Shown here: piece by piece, positions 1 to 10,700 of the stretch
How positions within the stretch are numbered: the first letter of the stretch is position 1
Layout: the number at the start of each line of letters is the position of its first letter
Assembly (NCBI GenBank): GCA_011033025.1
Contig: WFMF01000019.1
Coordinates: forward strand, 806,001 to 870,000
Direction of reading: 5' to 3'
From: Beroe forskalii
Taxonomy: Eukaryota > Ctenophora > Nuda > Beroida > Beroidae
Length of the DNA stretch: 64,000 nucleotides
Program-made: the position numbers and the translations under genes
Notes under the pieces: model-generated
Databases searched by the model: none
The model's input: only the letters and a program-made list of their open reading frames with translations
Told to the model about the DNA's origin: nothing

Positions 1-400
1 CGATAACTGATCAATAGAATGAATAATGTTCTTTATTCTCTTCTTAGCTCAGCGAAGTGAAACGAACGATAACTGATCAATCTGACGCTAATTTATGGAT
101 AACTAACCAATGTGACACCGATTTACTCATCACTTAGAACTCAAGAGATTGAAGTTTAAACGAAATAAGTCATACGAGAGAATTGTAATCAGAAGCTTTG
201 GAAAATCTTGTGATTATCTTCGTCAGCTTAGACATTTAGAATTAGACAATCAGACACCAGTCCTCTGATCAATCTGATGTTAATTTACTGATCACTTTGA
301 CAGCAATTCACTGATCAATCTACGCTAATTCACTCTGACACCAGTTTACTGATCAATCTACGTTCATTTACTCATCACTCTGAAACCAGTTCACTAATCT
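1..400. repeat. Degenerate minisatellite, ACTGATCAATCTGAC-type unit
   Basis: Short phrases such as ACTGATCAATCTGAC and TAATTTACTGATCA recur every 20-30 bases through this stretch and again, weaker, between about 790 and 980. Units are heavily diverged and interrupted at 140-227 by a dispersed repeat that also occurs near 35.2 kb. No reading frame or conserved gene is seen. Confidence 0.6.
140..227 (+). repeat. Dispersed repeat, copy 1 (copy 2 at 35175-35262)
   Basis: About 88 bases starting CTCAAGAGATTGAAGTTTAA match 35175-35262 with only a few differences. The second copy lies in a MRE11 intron a few bases from a splice acceptor. There are no terminal repeats that would name a family. Confidence 0.75.
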
Positions 401-550
401 GCATTAGGGATCCAGAACTCCTATCTAAGGATGTACTACTAAAAATCTAAAATGGCAATGAACCTGCAAGAGAAAGTCTCCAGAACGCCCAAAGCCCCAG
501 AGGGAGGCCTCCATGACAACGTGGGGACTAAATAATCAACTAATTAAGTA

Positions 551-652
551 ATTAGTTAAATAAGGACCCTGACGGCGTGACACCAGGGTTTGAACTCTCG
601 ACTGTCTGCATGCCGGGACAGCTGCTCTACCTATTGAACTGTCTCCCTTATC
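551..652 (-). mobile_element. tRNA-derived SINE fragment (minus copy of a head-to-head pair)
   Basis: Read on the minus strand the segment begins AGGGAGACAGTTCAATAGG, an A-box-like block, and about 45 bases later has GAGTTCAAACCC, a good RNA polymerase III B box. The spacing and the GCATGCAGACAG stretch between the boxes match a tRNA body. It is too degenerate to fold as a functional tRNA. Its 5' end abuts the 5' end of the neighbouring plus copy. Confidence 0.6.
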
Positions 653-654
653 TC

Positions 655-760
655 TCCCTGAGATAGCTCAGTGGGTGGAGCAGCCGTCTCTGCATGCAGA
701 CAGTCGGGAGGTCTAACTCATCCTGCCCCGCTGTGACAGCAGGTAGGGGCAATTACAATA
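655..760 (+). mobile_element. tRNA-derived SINE fragment (plus copy of a head-to-head pair)
   Basis: The stretch GAGATAGCTCAGTGGGTGGA contains the A box TAGCTCAGTGG, followed by GCATGCAGACAGTCGGGAGG and a degraded B box. It is the inverted relative of 551-652. The pair could form a hairpin, and their promoters would face away from each other. Confidence 0.6.
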
Positions 761-882
761 ATCACTGTGACACCACGTGATTGACCATTCCGACATGGGA
801 CAGTTCAATGATTCTCTGAAAAAAGTTCACTGATCAGTGATAGCTCTGGCAAAAGTTCACAGATCACCTGAAACCTCAAACT

Positions 883-950
883 GGGAGGTCCCGAGCTGGG
901 GTTTCTGTCTGGAAACTCGCCTGTTGATCCGTCCCCCATTTAGTAGTAGC
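883..950 (+). repeat. Dispersed repeat (second copy at 25187-25251)
   Basis: GGGAGGTCCCG, then a GTTTCYGTYTGGA block, then GATCCRTCCCCCRTTTAGTAG recur in the same order at 25187-25251 in RABL6 intron 7. The element is about 65 bases with several substitutions. The family is not recognised. Confidence 0.6.
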
Positions 951-1329
951 AGTGGTAGAGTCACTGATCAGTGATCACTAAAGATCCAATGTAGGTACGA
1001 ACCTTAGTACCTATTTATTTGGTAACTTACTTTAAACTATTCAATGTGACTTTTTATCATATCATTTAAGTACACAATTATGAAGCCTGGATATCAAGAT
1101 ATCAGCATCTATCAGTCGACACAGTTACTTAGTTGACAGTCATTACTCCATCAAATAAGTACTATTATCTTATTTATTATCTTATTTATTTATGAACATG
1201 TATATTATACTTTGGCTACTTTACAGTGTATATTTATTGATTTCATATCGCACAACACAATCAGCACTACTCCATGAATCCTCAAGAGCATTTCTTAGCC
1301 GTAAATCTAATTTACACACATTCCTCTAC

Positions 1330-1810
1330 ACTAACATTGTGAAAACAGTGAAGAGTGTAACGAACTGTCTACTGATTAGATTACAATTTACATGGGAGCA
1401 GCGATGTGAAAACCGGGATAATATCTATGGGCTGTCGGCTCAACAGCATCATTTACAGTTCACATGTATGTCACGTGCAGCACGTGACTGCAACTGATAC
1501 TGCTAGTGCAATGTGAAAACCGGGAATCTTTCAATGCACTGTCTGGAGAAGCAGTAAATTTACAGATATGCTGTATGATCACATGCATATCACGTGAGGA
1601 TCATGACTGACATTCGATACCCCACAAGCGATGTGGAAACAGTGCAATTTCAACAAACCTGCTCACCAAAACCGGGGATATTTATAAATACTGCCTGATC
1701 ACGCGCATATCAGGTGACAAACCCCGTGCAAACCTCGTGACAGATCAAGTCTGTGAAAACCGTGATTCTCAATCGGGACTGCTTGTTGAAACAGTGCAGA
1801 AATGTGATTT
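1330..1810 (+). repeat. Decayed tandem repeat of about 120-bp units
   Basis: The phrase GTGAAAACCGGGA or a close variant (GTGGAAACAGTG, GTGAAAACCGTG) returns roughly every 110-130 bases, followed each time by a CACATGTATGTCACGTG-like block. About four decayed units are visible. The 101-codon open frame from 1192 crosses this repeat and shows no protein-like features. Confidence 0.5.
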
Positions 1811-2141
1811 TTTCTTCAATGTTGGGAGCACACGATACAAATTACTTGACTGTTTTCCACTGTTATGTACTCTGTAGAATGTAAAACCATCGTCAATTAG
1901 TAGAAAACATGTATAAAATTAAATGGATACAGAAGAATACAGAGAGGCCCTAATCATAACACGAAGTTTGTATTCCAATACAATATACATTTTATTTTTA
2001 GCTAACTCTCAGTATAGATTATGAACATTTGATAAGAGCTTTATCGGGTGTAATCCATCAATTAACAACATCATACCTCAGGTAAATAACAAATAAATCT
2101 TATTATTACTGGAGTGATAATTAAAACTTCAAATTTACTCA

Positions 2142-3012
2142 TCATACATCAACTCTGCATGCAGGGAATTTGTTATAAATATGCTTCGAAAAGTCATCTA
2201 GAGAATGAATTCCATTAAAATATTCCCCAGTAGCTAACTTTACAGCGAAGCCCGACGTCGGGCTTTGGTACGTCACCCACTTGGGTTTTAAGTCAACATT
2301 CTTTATCTTATCAAATAACTGGTTATCTGATTTACAGTTCAGAAAATCATATATCGTCTTTCGAAGGTCAGAATAGTACGGAGACAGAGACTGGTAAATC
2401 TTAACATCCCGAGGTCTATTGTTAGCACTGTCATAGTTCTTATAACCCCTGAGCACATTGTCCTTCTTATTAATCCTAAGAAACCTAACTGTAATGGATG
2501 GCGGTATCGTCTTACCTCGTATAACACGACTTTGGTTTGCGTTTCTGTGAACAGCAGACAGGTCTTGAACAGTTACCGTTTTCTCCGGACGCCGACAGCA
2601 CTTCCGCCACCTTGGAGCACAGGTCCCCTTGAGACTCAGCACCCTCCTCCGGCTTAGGGAGCCCCACCACCGTAACCGTGTCCCTCCGTGTGTACTGCTC
2701 ATTCTTTGCCACGTTCACTTCCAGATCCGCAACAGAGTTCCTCACTTGGTGGTTCCGAACCAACATCTCCTCCCGCAGCTTGGCCTGTTCCAACTTGATC
2801 TCCGTCACTTGGCAATGAAGGTAACCCAGGTAGTCCTTGATCCCCTTCTCGAACTCCGTGACCGCTGGCAAGGCATCAAGCGTCTGGCCCAGTCTGTCCA
2901 GCATGGACGTCACAGATCCAATCCGTTGGGTGACGTTAGTTGAAGAGGGGGTTCCAACAGTAGGAGCAGGTGCTGGTTCTGAAGCATTGGAGCTGGAACG
3001 AGTCGAAACCAT
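2142..3012 (-). CDS. Orphan LINE ORF1 (coiled coil plus RRM-like domain), frameshifted
   Basis: This is a retrotransposon nucleic-acid-binding ORF1 reading leftward. The first frame (3012 to about 2580) has a Ser/Thr/Pro-rich head, a heptad-like middle (IKDYLGYLHCQVTEIKLEQA) and the turn NEQYTRRDTVTVVGLPKPEE. The remainder (to 2142) lies in another frame and carries QDLSAVHRNANQSRV and PPSITVRFLRINKKD, the conserved core of LINE ORF1 proteins. A single shift near 2580 separates the halves. It is related to, but clearly diverged from, the ORF1 at 16575-17475 (PPSVTIKFIRFADKD). No endonuclease/RT frame follows to its left, so the rest of the element is missing or decayed. The region from 1810 to 2140 has no recognisable content. 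Confidence 0.8.
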
Positions 3013-3118
3013 GGGTGTAGAGTGTAGTTTAGGTGTATTTCACTTGTATGTTTTCAATGTAGATTATTATACACACGATGTGTAGCAGCGCTGATGCAAC
3101 TTCTTATCTGTGCTGATA

Positions 3119-3243
3119 AGCAACGTAAGTGAGAAGGTAATGATACGACTTGATCGTAAGTGAGAAGGTAATGATACGACTTGACAACGTAAGTGAGAAG
3201 GTAATGATACGACTTCAACGTAAGTGAGAAGGTAATGATACGA
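3119..3243 (+). repeat. Short tandem array, about 31-34-bp unit x 4
   Basis: CGTAAGTGAGAAGGTAATGA followed by TACGACTT is repeated four times with small length differences in the linker. The last unit runs straight into the first unit of the 40-bp satellite. The two arrays share no obvious sequence. Confidence 0.9.
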
Positions 3244-5786
3244 CTAACAGGGGACACTATCAAGTTAACAGAGGACCCTATCACTAACAGGGGACACTAT
3301 CAAGTTAACAGAGGACCCTATCGCTAACAGGGTACACTATCAAGTTAACAGAGGACCCTATCGCTAACAGGGGACACTATCAAGTTAACAGAGGACCCTA
3401 TCACTAACAGGGGACACTATCAAGTTAACAGAGGACCGTATCACTAACAGGGGACACTATCAAGTTAACAGAGGACCCTATCACTAACAGGGGACACTAT
3501 CAAGTTAACAGAGGACCCCTATCACTAACAGGGACACTATCAAGTTAACAGAGGACCCTATCACTAACAGGGGACACTATCAAGTTAACAGAGGACCCTA
3601 TCACTAACAGGGGACACTATCAAGTTAACAGAGGACCCTATCACTAACAGGGGACACTATCAAGTTAACAGAGGACCGTATCACTAACAGGGACACTATC
3701 AAGTTAACAGAGGACCCTATCACTAACAGGGGACACTATCAAGTTAACAGAGGACCCTATCACTAACAGGGGACACTATCAAGTTAACAGAGGACCCTAT
3801 CACTAACAGGGGACACTATCAAGTTAACAGAGGACCCTATCACTAACAGGGGACACTATCAAGTTAACAGAGGACCGTATCACTAACAGGGGACACTATC
3901 AAGTTAACAGAGGACCCTATCACTAACAGGGGACACTATCAAAGTTAACAGAGGACCCTATCACTAACAGGGGACACTATCAAGTTAACAGAGGACCCTA
4001 TCACTAACAGGGGACACTATCAAGTTAACAGAGGACCCTATCAGTAACAGGGGACACTATCAAGTTAACAGAGGACCCTATCACTAACAGGGACACTATC
4101 AAGTTAACAGAGGACCCTATCACTAACAGGGGACACTATCAAGTTAACAGAGGACCGTATCACTAACAGGGGACACTATCAAGTTAACAGAGGACCCTAT
4201 CACTAACAGGGGACACTATCACAGTTAACAGGGACCCTATCACTAACAGGGGACACTATCAAGTTAACAGAGGACCCTATCACTAACAGGGGACACTATC
4301 AAGTTAACAGAGGACCCTATCACTAACAGGGGACACTATCAAGTTAACAGAGGACCCTATCACTAACAGGGGACACTATCAAGTTAACAGAGGACCCTAT
4401 CACTATAAAAGGGGACACTATAAAGTTAACAGAGACCCTATCAACAGGGGGACACTATCAAGTTAACAGAGGACCTATATCACTAACAGGGGACACTATC
4501 AAGTTAACAGAGGACCCTATCACTAACAGGGACACTATCAAGTTAACAGAGGACCCCTATCACTAACAGGGGACACTATCAAGTTAACAGAGGACCCTAT
4601 CGCTAACAGGGGACACTATCAAGTTAACAGAGGACCCTATCACTAACAGGGGACACTATCAAGTTAACAGAGGACCCTATCACTAACAGGGGACACTATC
4701 AAGTTAACAGAGGACCCTATCACTAACAGGGGACACTATCAAGTTAACAGAGGACCCTATCACTAACAGGGGACACTATCAAGTTAACAGAGGACCCTAT
4801 CACTAACAGGGGACACTATCAAGTTAACAGAGGACCCTATCACTAACAGGGGACACTATCAAGTTAACAGAGGACCCTATCACTAACAGGGGACACTATC
4901 AAGTTAACAGAGGACCCTATCACTAACAGGGGACACTATCAAGTTAACAGAGGACCCTATCACTAACAGGGGACACTATCAAGTTAACAGAGGACCCTAT
5001 CACTAACAGGGGACACTATCAAGTTAACAGAGGACCATACCACTAACAGGGGACACTATCAAGTTAACAGAGGACCCTATCACTAACAGGGGACACTATC
5101 ACAGTAACAGAGGACCCTATCACTAACAGGGGACACTATCAAGTTAACAGAGGACCCTATCACTAACAGGGGACACTATCAAGTTAACAGAGGACCCTAT
5201 CACTAACAGGGGACACTATCAAGTTAACAGAGGACCCTATCACTAACAGGGGACACTATCAAGTTAACAGAGGACCCTATCACTAACAGGGGACACTATC
5301 AAGTTAACAGAGGACCCTATCACTAACAGGGGACACTATCAAGTTAACAGAGGACCCTATCACTAACAGGGGACACTATCAAGTTAACAGAGGACCCTAT
5401 CACTAACAGGGGACACTATCAAGTTAACAGAGGACCCTATCACTAACAGGGGACCCTATCAAGTTAACAGAGGACCCTATCACTAACAGGGGACACTATC
5501 AAGTTAACAGAGGACCCTATCACTAACAGGGGACACTATCAAGTTAACAGAGGACCCTATCACTAACAGGGGACACTATCAAGTTAACAGAGGACCCTAT
5601 CACTAACAGGGGACACTATCAAGTTAACAGAGGACCCTATCACTAACAGGGGACACTATCAAGTTAACAGAGGACCCTATCACTAACAGGGGACACTATC
5701 AAGTTAACAGAGGACCCTATCCCTAACAGGGGACATTATCAAGTTAACAGAGGACCCTATCACTAACAGGGGACACAATCAAGTTA
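3244..5786 (+). repeat. 40-bp satellite array, about 63 units
   Basis: The unit is two diverged 20-base halves, CACTAACAGGGGACACTATC and AAGTTAACAGAGGACCCTAT. These resemble each other (TAACAGRGGAC core), so the unit looks like a dimer of an older 20-bp monomer. From about 4560 to 5700 units are nearly identical; toward both ends substitutions and indels accumulate, as expected from unequal exchange in the centre. A GAGGACCGTAT variant recurs near 3440, 3680, 3879 and 4159, hinting at a higher-order period of 5-7 units. No gene overlaps it. It lies downstream of the RABL6 3' end. Confidence 0.97.
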
Positions 5787-6426
5787 TCTTGTCTTGTACT
5801 CAAATCTGGTATATATTTCATGGAAGAGGTTTTAAAGATTTAAATAAAGAATTTAATGTTTCACTGAAAGAATCACTTCAAACATAATGATTTTTTTAAA
5901 TTTATTCCTTAATTTATTTATTCTAGGTAGCCTATATTTTACATATCAATGCTCATCCCTATACAAAACTGTAATGAGCCTTTGCAGATAAAGCAGCTAA
6001 AATATTTTAAAAATTTTACTTAATTGTCCCAACGAATATGCAAGTTAAATGCATCTTATGCTCACTTGAAGTTGCAGAAGTGAGTCACACGTGGCACTGC
6101 GGCTATAGTTTGGATTTGGAGATGGAGAGGTCATTGTCCAAGTTGAAGACAGGGAATGTCTGTTGGCCCTTATGCAGATTATGGGTGTGGGGCTAGTTTT
6201 TCTGACTGGCTGTATAAAGTGATATTGAATTAGTCACATTACTCTCAAGTATTGTGACATAACTGCTTAGGCCTTAACAGTCTTCAGAATATTACCAACC
6301 TTTAGATCATCAGAGCTCATTTTAAGAAAGGCAGCATTATTTCTCAGATATAAGATATATTTATCATATAAGTTGATTGTAAAAGTGCCAAGAAGTAAAT
6401 AAATAATTGTTTTCTTGTTTTCTTGA
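5787..6426. other. Unique 640-bp segment splitting the satellite
   Basis: Satellite sequence stops at AAGTTA and resumes at 6427 with GAACAGAGGACCCTAT. Between them is AT-rich unique DNA without a long reading frame. The two edges share a TTGTCTTGT/TTCTTGTTTTCTTG flavour but no clean terminal repeat. It is either an insertion into the array or ordinary DNA next to a transposed satellite fragment. Confidence 0.6.
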
Positions 6427-6485
6427 ACAGAGGACCCTATCACTAGCAGGGGACACTATCAAGTTAACAGAGGACCCTATCACTA
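6427..6485 (+). repeat. Isolated 40-bp satellite fragment, about 1.5 units
   Basis: The fragment matches the main array in the same orientation, with one change (CACTAGCAGG). It lies 640 bases beyond the array end. Confidence 0.9.
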
Positions 6486-6519
6486 TTAAAAGACTTTTAG
6501 TGGTTGCGGGCAGCCAGCG

Positions 6520-7020
6520 AAAGCAACGCCGCGCATTCCGTGGCCGTGTGCGAAAATCAATTTCTAAACACGTTGCGCACTTTTTCAGAAATTAAGGTAA
6601 AGTGCTGCGCGCGTACGCCTACCAATGGGGGCTTAGGATGCAGATGAAAACCAGGCATCTAGGTTAGGGCAACTTAACAACGCGACGTATGTGGCAAGCT
6701 ATGCGCGCGCGGCGCCTTTGGATTGCCCTAACCAGAGTTGGTGGCAAGTGCTAGTGAAGTAGTAAAATGTAAAACAGGACACACACCTCTGGTTAGGGTA
6801 ACATAGGCGTGCGCATGCGCGCGCGGCAGCGCTTCCCTGGGAGAAGCGCGCCGCGCGCAGGGCACACGGTTGCTAAACACGTATATCCCTGTGTGCGTTG
6901 CGCGGCGCGCTTCCCCAGCACAGGGAAGCGCGGCGCGCGTACGCAAACCTATGCGGGCTTAGGAACTAGGAAGGCACACGGGGAATGGGATATACGACAT
7001 ACGTGTTTACCGAACGCGTG
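6520..7020. repeat. GC-rich foldback repeat region
   Basis: CpG-rich DNA in an AT-rich setting, with nested inverted segments: GGTTAGGGCAA against TTGCCCTAACC (near 6663 and 6721), and CGCGGCGCGCTTCCC against GGGAAGCGCGGCGCGC (about 6900-6936). The block 6871-6966 (ACACGTATATCCCTGTGTGCG ... ACCTATGCGGGCTTAGGA) is shared with 46723-46808 and, without the hairpin, with 52072-52112. Open frames on both strands here are by-products of the CpG-rich inverted repeats. From 7020 to 7720 nothing recognisable is seen. Confidence 0.6.
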
Positions 7021-7721
7021 AGACAATTGGTTTTGAGACGAATGAAAATTCACAATTAATTCAGTCTAACTTGTAATTACTAGACTCTTCGTCACAAAAT
7101 TTTTCACTCGTGAAAGCGCAAAACATAGATGATAGATTTTAAAACTAATCGAAATGTTGACATAAATCGAAAAATCAAAAAAAAATCGAGATAAATTCAA
7201 AAATCAAAACGTACGTAAACTCATTATTATTAAATCAAAGTGCCCTTGCTATGTTTCAGTTCGAGTTTGCACACGTTTGTTCGAAAAAGCGCGCTATCAA
7301 ATTGAAATAGCTGTCACATAAAAGCACACAGAATATCAATGAGGCCACGTGACACTTACATAACATTTTGCATTTGGTAGGAAAATCATAACATTTAACA
7401 AGACCAGCTTGAAAGAATTAATATTTACAACAAATCACCTATAAGTATAACTATCTTGATATTGCATATAGTACTGGAAGGTGGTAGGGTCTTTTTTTCG
7501 AAGTGTTCAAAATTTCTGAAAAAAAGATGCACATCGCAGTCACTTCATCAGGCGATGCTGAGAAGGAAGATAGGTTACGATCAGCAACCCTTGAAGTTGA
7601 AATTTATCCCAGCTATAAGTTATTGTCAAAGATGTCAGTACTCACCTGACGAGGCCCTCGAGAAAAAGGGAAGTCTGGAGGAACGCCTTCTCATCTTCGG
7701 CGGACCTAAGGCGAACTAACG

Positions 7722-10700
7722 TTAAAACTGTTCATACTCATCAGCACCAGGATTACTGACAGGGTTCTTCTGCTTTTTCTTCTTTTTCTTCTTCTTGGGC
7801 CGTTCCTTGGTGTCTTTCACTTCCGAACTGACTTCCTGCTTCACTTCATCGCTCTGATGACCTAAAAAAGGAATCATCGACAAGGAATGGCGAATTTAAA
7901 ACAAATTCTTCAGGTGCTGGTGCTTGCATAAGGTTTTCCATTAGCATTCAACCAGTCTAAAAAGTCACAATACAAATTGATGGATTTATCCCAACACTCG
8001 GAGGTTTGGAGGGTCGTGTTGCATACTCCCCGCGGAAAACGTTGTGTGCGCGGCGGAGGGTAACATCCTAAAATTTGAAATTGAATGCTGGATGCCTATA
8101 TATGCCCATCTTAAGAATCCTCTCCCACCTGATCCGAAGAACTCCTCGAGCTCATCCCGCTCCTTCTTCTGTCTCATCTCCTCCGCTGTCTTCGTGTCTA
8201 CGACCGGCGTGGAGGAAGAGGCGGGGGTCTTCTTCTTTTTCTTCTCCTTCTTTGGCAGAGGGACAACAGGTTCTTCTGGAGGTTCGTCAGGGATTACGGC
8301 GCTGTGCGTCAGCTGGGAAGGAGGAGGAGGAGGAGGATTAATTGAATAATTTATAAGTACAACTACAAATCGCGAACGAAACTTCTTACTCCATTTTCAA
8401 ACGCTGAAATTTGGAACAAAGCCAAGTGATGAATGACTAGATAAAGATTGCTTTGGCGAAAAATTAGCCGCTGGGAATGGCGCTGAGAGAAAGTGTTGTT
8501 GACGATGAATTAAAATATTGCCATGAGCTCTGTTTTGCAGATGCTCTTCACCAAACCTTCAGTGAGCCGGTAGAGTTGAGTCTCTTGGGAGGGGCGTGGT
8601 CGGCGGGTTCCTCAAACGTAGTGAGAACTTCCCCTGACATCACGTCATCTACCTCATCCTCATCCTCCTTTTCTTCTCGAATGTTCTGTGGGAGAGATAC
8701 CAGTGAACTGTAAATTTATTTTGCCAATTCTAGAGCTTTTTCAGGAACTCAAAATCATCTACCCCCTTTGAAGTAAAGTTGAACTGACAAAATCTTTTAA
8801 AAGATTTGGTTATCAACCAACAACTCACGTGATCATCCTCGTCACTGCTGGTCAGGTTAATGTCGAGGAGGGACTTCTTAGGAGGAACCTTCTTTTCTTC
8901 TTTCCGCTTCTTTGCTGGCGATGGCTGAAGTGTGATTTGAAAAGTCTCGGTAATGCTGACAGGAATTTTATCATATCAAACTCACAATTCATGAAAATTA
9001 CAACGCTTCACTGTTACCTCTTCACTTTTATACACGACAGTAGGTTGTCCAAATTTGAAGTTAGTGAACTTCTTTTTCAAACCTTTTTGTTTCGATGGGG
9101 GGAGCGCAGGAAACTTTGTCGAGAACACCCAAATCAAATTTAGGAGCGGGAGGAGCTGCCACGACCACATCCTCCGGAGCAACATCTTGCGGAGTGATGT
9201 CGTCATCAGGCGAGGGGATGACGTCATAAGACTCATCACGCGTTGGGATGACGTCATAGGAATCCTCACGCGTTATCACTGGATCCTGCCTCTCGTCGTG
9301 AGATGACTCTGATGCGTCTTGGAGGGAAGAGGATATGGGTTGAACTTGGCGGGGGACGGAGGTTGGGTTGATGGTTTGGAGGGGGCTGGTTCCATGTGGA
9401 TTACACTCACTTCCACAGCCTGAGGGAATAGATGAGAGTTTTATAAGTATTACGTGATAGGAACAAAGTAACAAACATTAACAAGGACTTGAAATTTTTC
9501 AGCTTTTTCCGCACGCACTCTATTTGAAGTGAAAACTTGGAAGTCCTTCCAGTCCTTTGCCTGACTTGGCGACAGAGACAAACCAAGGCCACTGGTGACC
9601 ATACAATATCAGTAACATTACCGAGCCATCATAAAATCGGAAATAAAGTGATTTACAACTTTGAAAGAGTGGAACTCACATCAGAGGGCTGTTTATCGTT
9701 TGATATCTTAGACTTCCCAGCACTGAAAACATAACGATTAACTCATTAAATGTTCGGATGAGTGACGTAACGCTGAAAAGGAAAACCTCTTAAAAACAGT
9801 CTTGTGGCATTCTGTGTTTACTGTTTTGAACGTGTATTATGTTGAGTGTAAGACTTGCTTTCATCCTCCATTCGTTAAATAACGCATACAAATCTGATTC
9901 AAAACTTAGAATTATCATGTATTTAAGCAGCGAATTAATGGCACAGACCCCTCTATTTTTATAAAACTTACATTCTGGCATCCTCATCTTCAGATGATGT
10001 TTCAGGAGGAACTGTGCTCCTTTTCAATTCACTCTGATCAGATCTCTTCGAGTGATCTGATATCCTAAGTTCCCTTTGTACCCTCTCAGTTCGAGGCGAA
10101 GGAGAGCGATTTGCTGTGTGCCGGACAGGTTTAGGGGAGGGTCGGGGTGATCGTTGGGGGCGTGGTGATGGTTGGGGTGAGGGGTGGGGAGAGGAGCGAT
10201 TTGACCCTGGCTGCCGGGTGGGAACAGGGGAGGGAGGGGGAGAGGGAGAAGAGATGGGTGCTGCCACGACCAGGTCTTCCTCATCAGGACTCTCTTGGTC
10301 CAGAGCAACTTGAGGGTTGCCCGTCAGTTCGTCTTCGCTGGGGAATTGAATGAGCTGTAATTTCAAGGGCAGGTCTGGGGCTCTTTGCGCGCAGGGGTCA
10401 GACAACTTTTGGAAACATGCTGTGAAATGAGATTCTTTGTGTTTGATTTCGTGCAATACGATACACTAACTACTAGAATTATTTTCATGATTCAGTTTGC
10501 ACTGAGCTCGACTTGAATAAGATTAACAAAATCCTTATTCTTTATCTTGCCCAAATCCAATCTTTACCTATCTGAAATCTCGACAGTGTCTATGTGTGCT
10601 CGCACAGGCTTCGGACTGGGTCGAGGGCTGGGACCCCTACTGTTATTCAGGAAGTTCGAATCCAGGTTTCCTTCAGGGACAAAGTTATCTATACTCTGAT

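Noticed and set aside
1192-1497. 101-codon plus-strand frame as a small gene
   Set aside because: It overlaps a decayed 120-bp tandem repeat, has no signal peptide or domain, and no splice-supported continuation.
3119-5786. CRISPR-like array
   Set aside because: The repeats are head-to-tail without unique spacers, in a eukaryotic setting; this is a satellite.
6407-6595. 62-codon frame beginning in the satellite fragment
   Set aside because: It merely reads through the 40-bp repeat and adjoining GC-rich repeat; no protein features.
6728-7021. Open frames on both strands in GC-rich DNA
   Set aside because: They run through CpG-rich inverted repeats, have Arg/Ala-biased composition on both strands, and recur at 46.7 kb in the same repeat family.
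9190-9262. Several TGACGTCA sites that might be copies of the palindrome family
   Set aside because: They lie inside a RABL6 exon and encode the repeated SYDVIP/DDVIP amino acids; flanks do not match the element.
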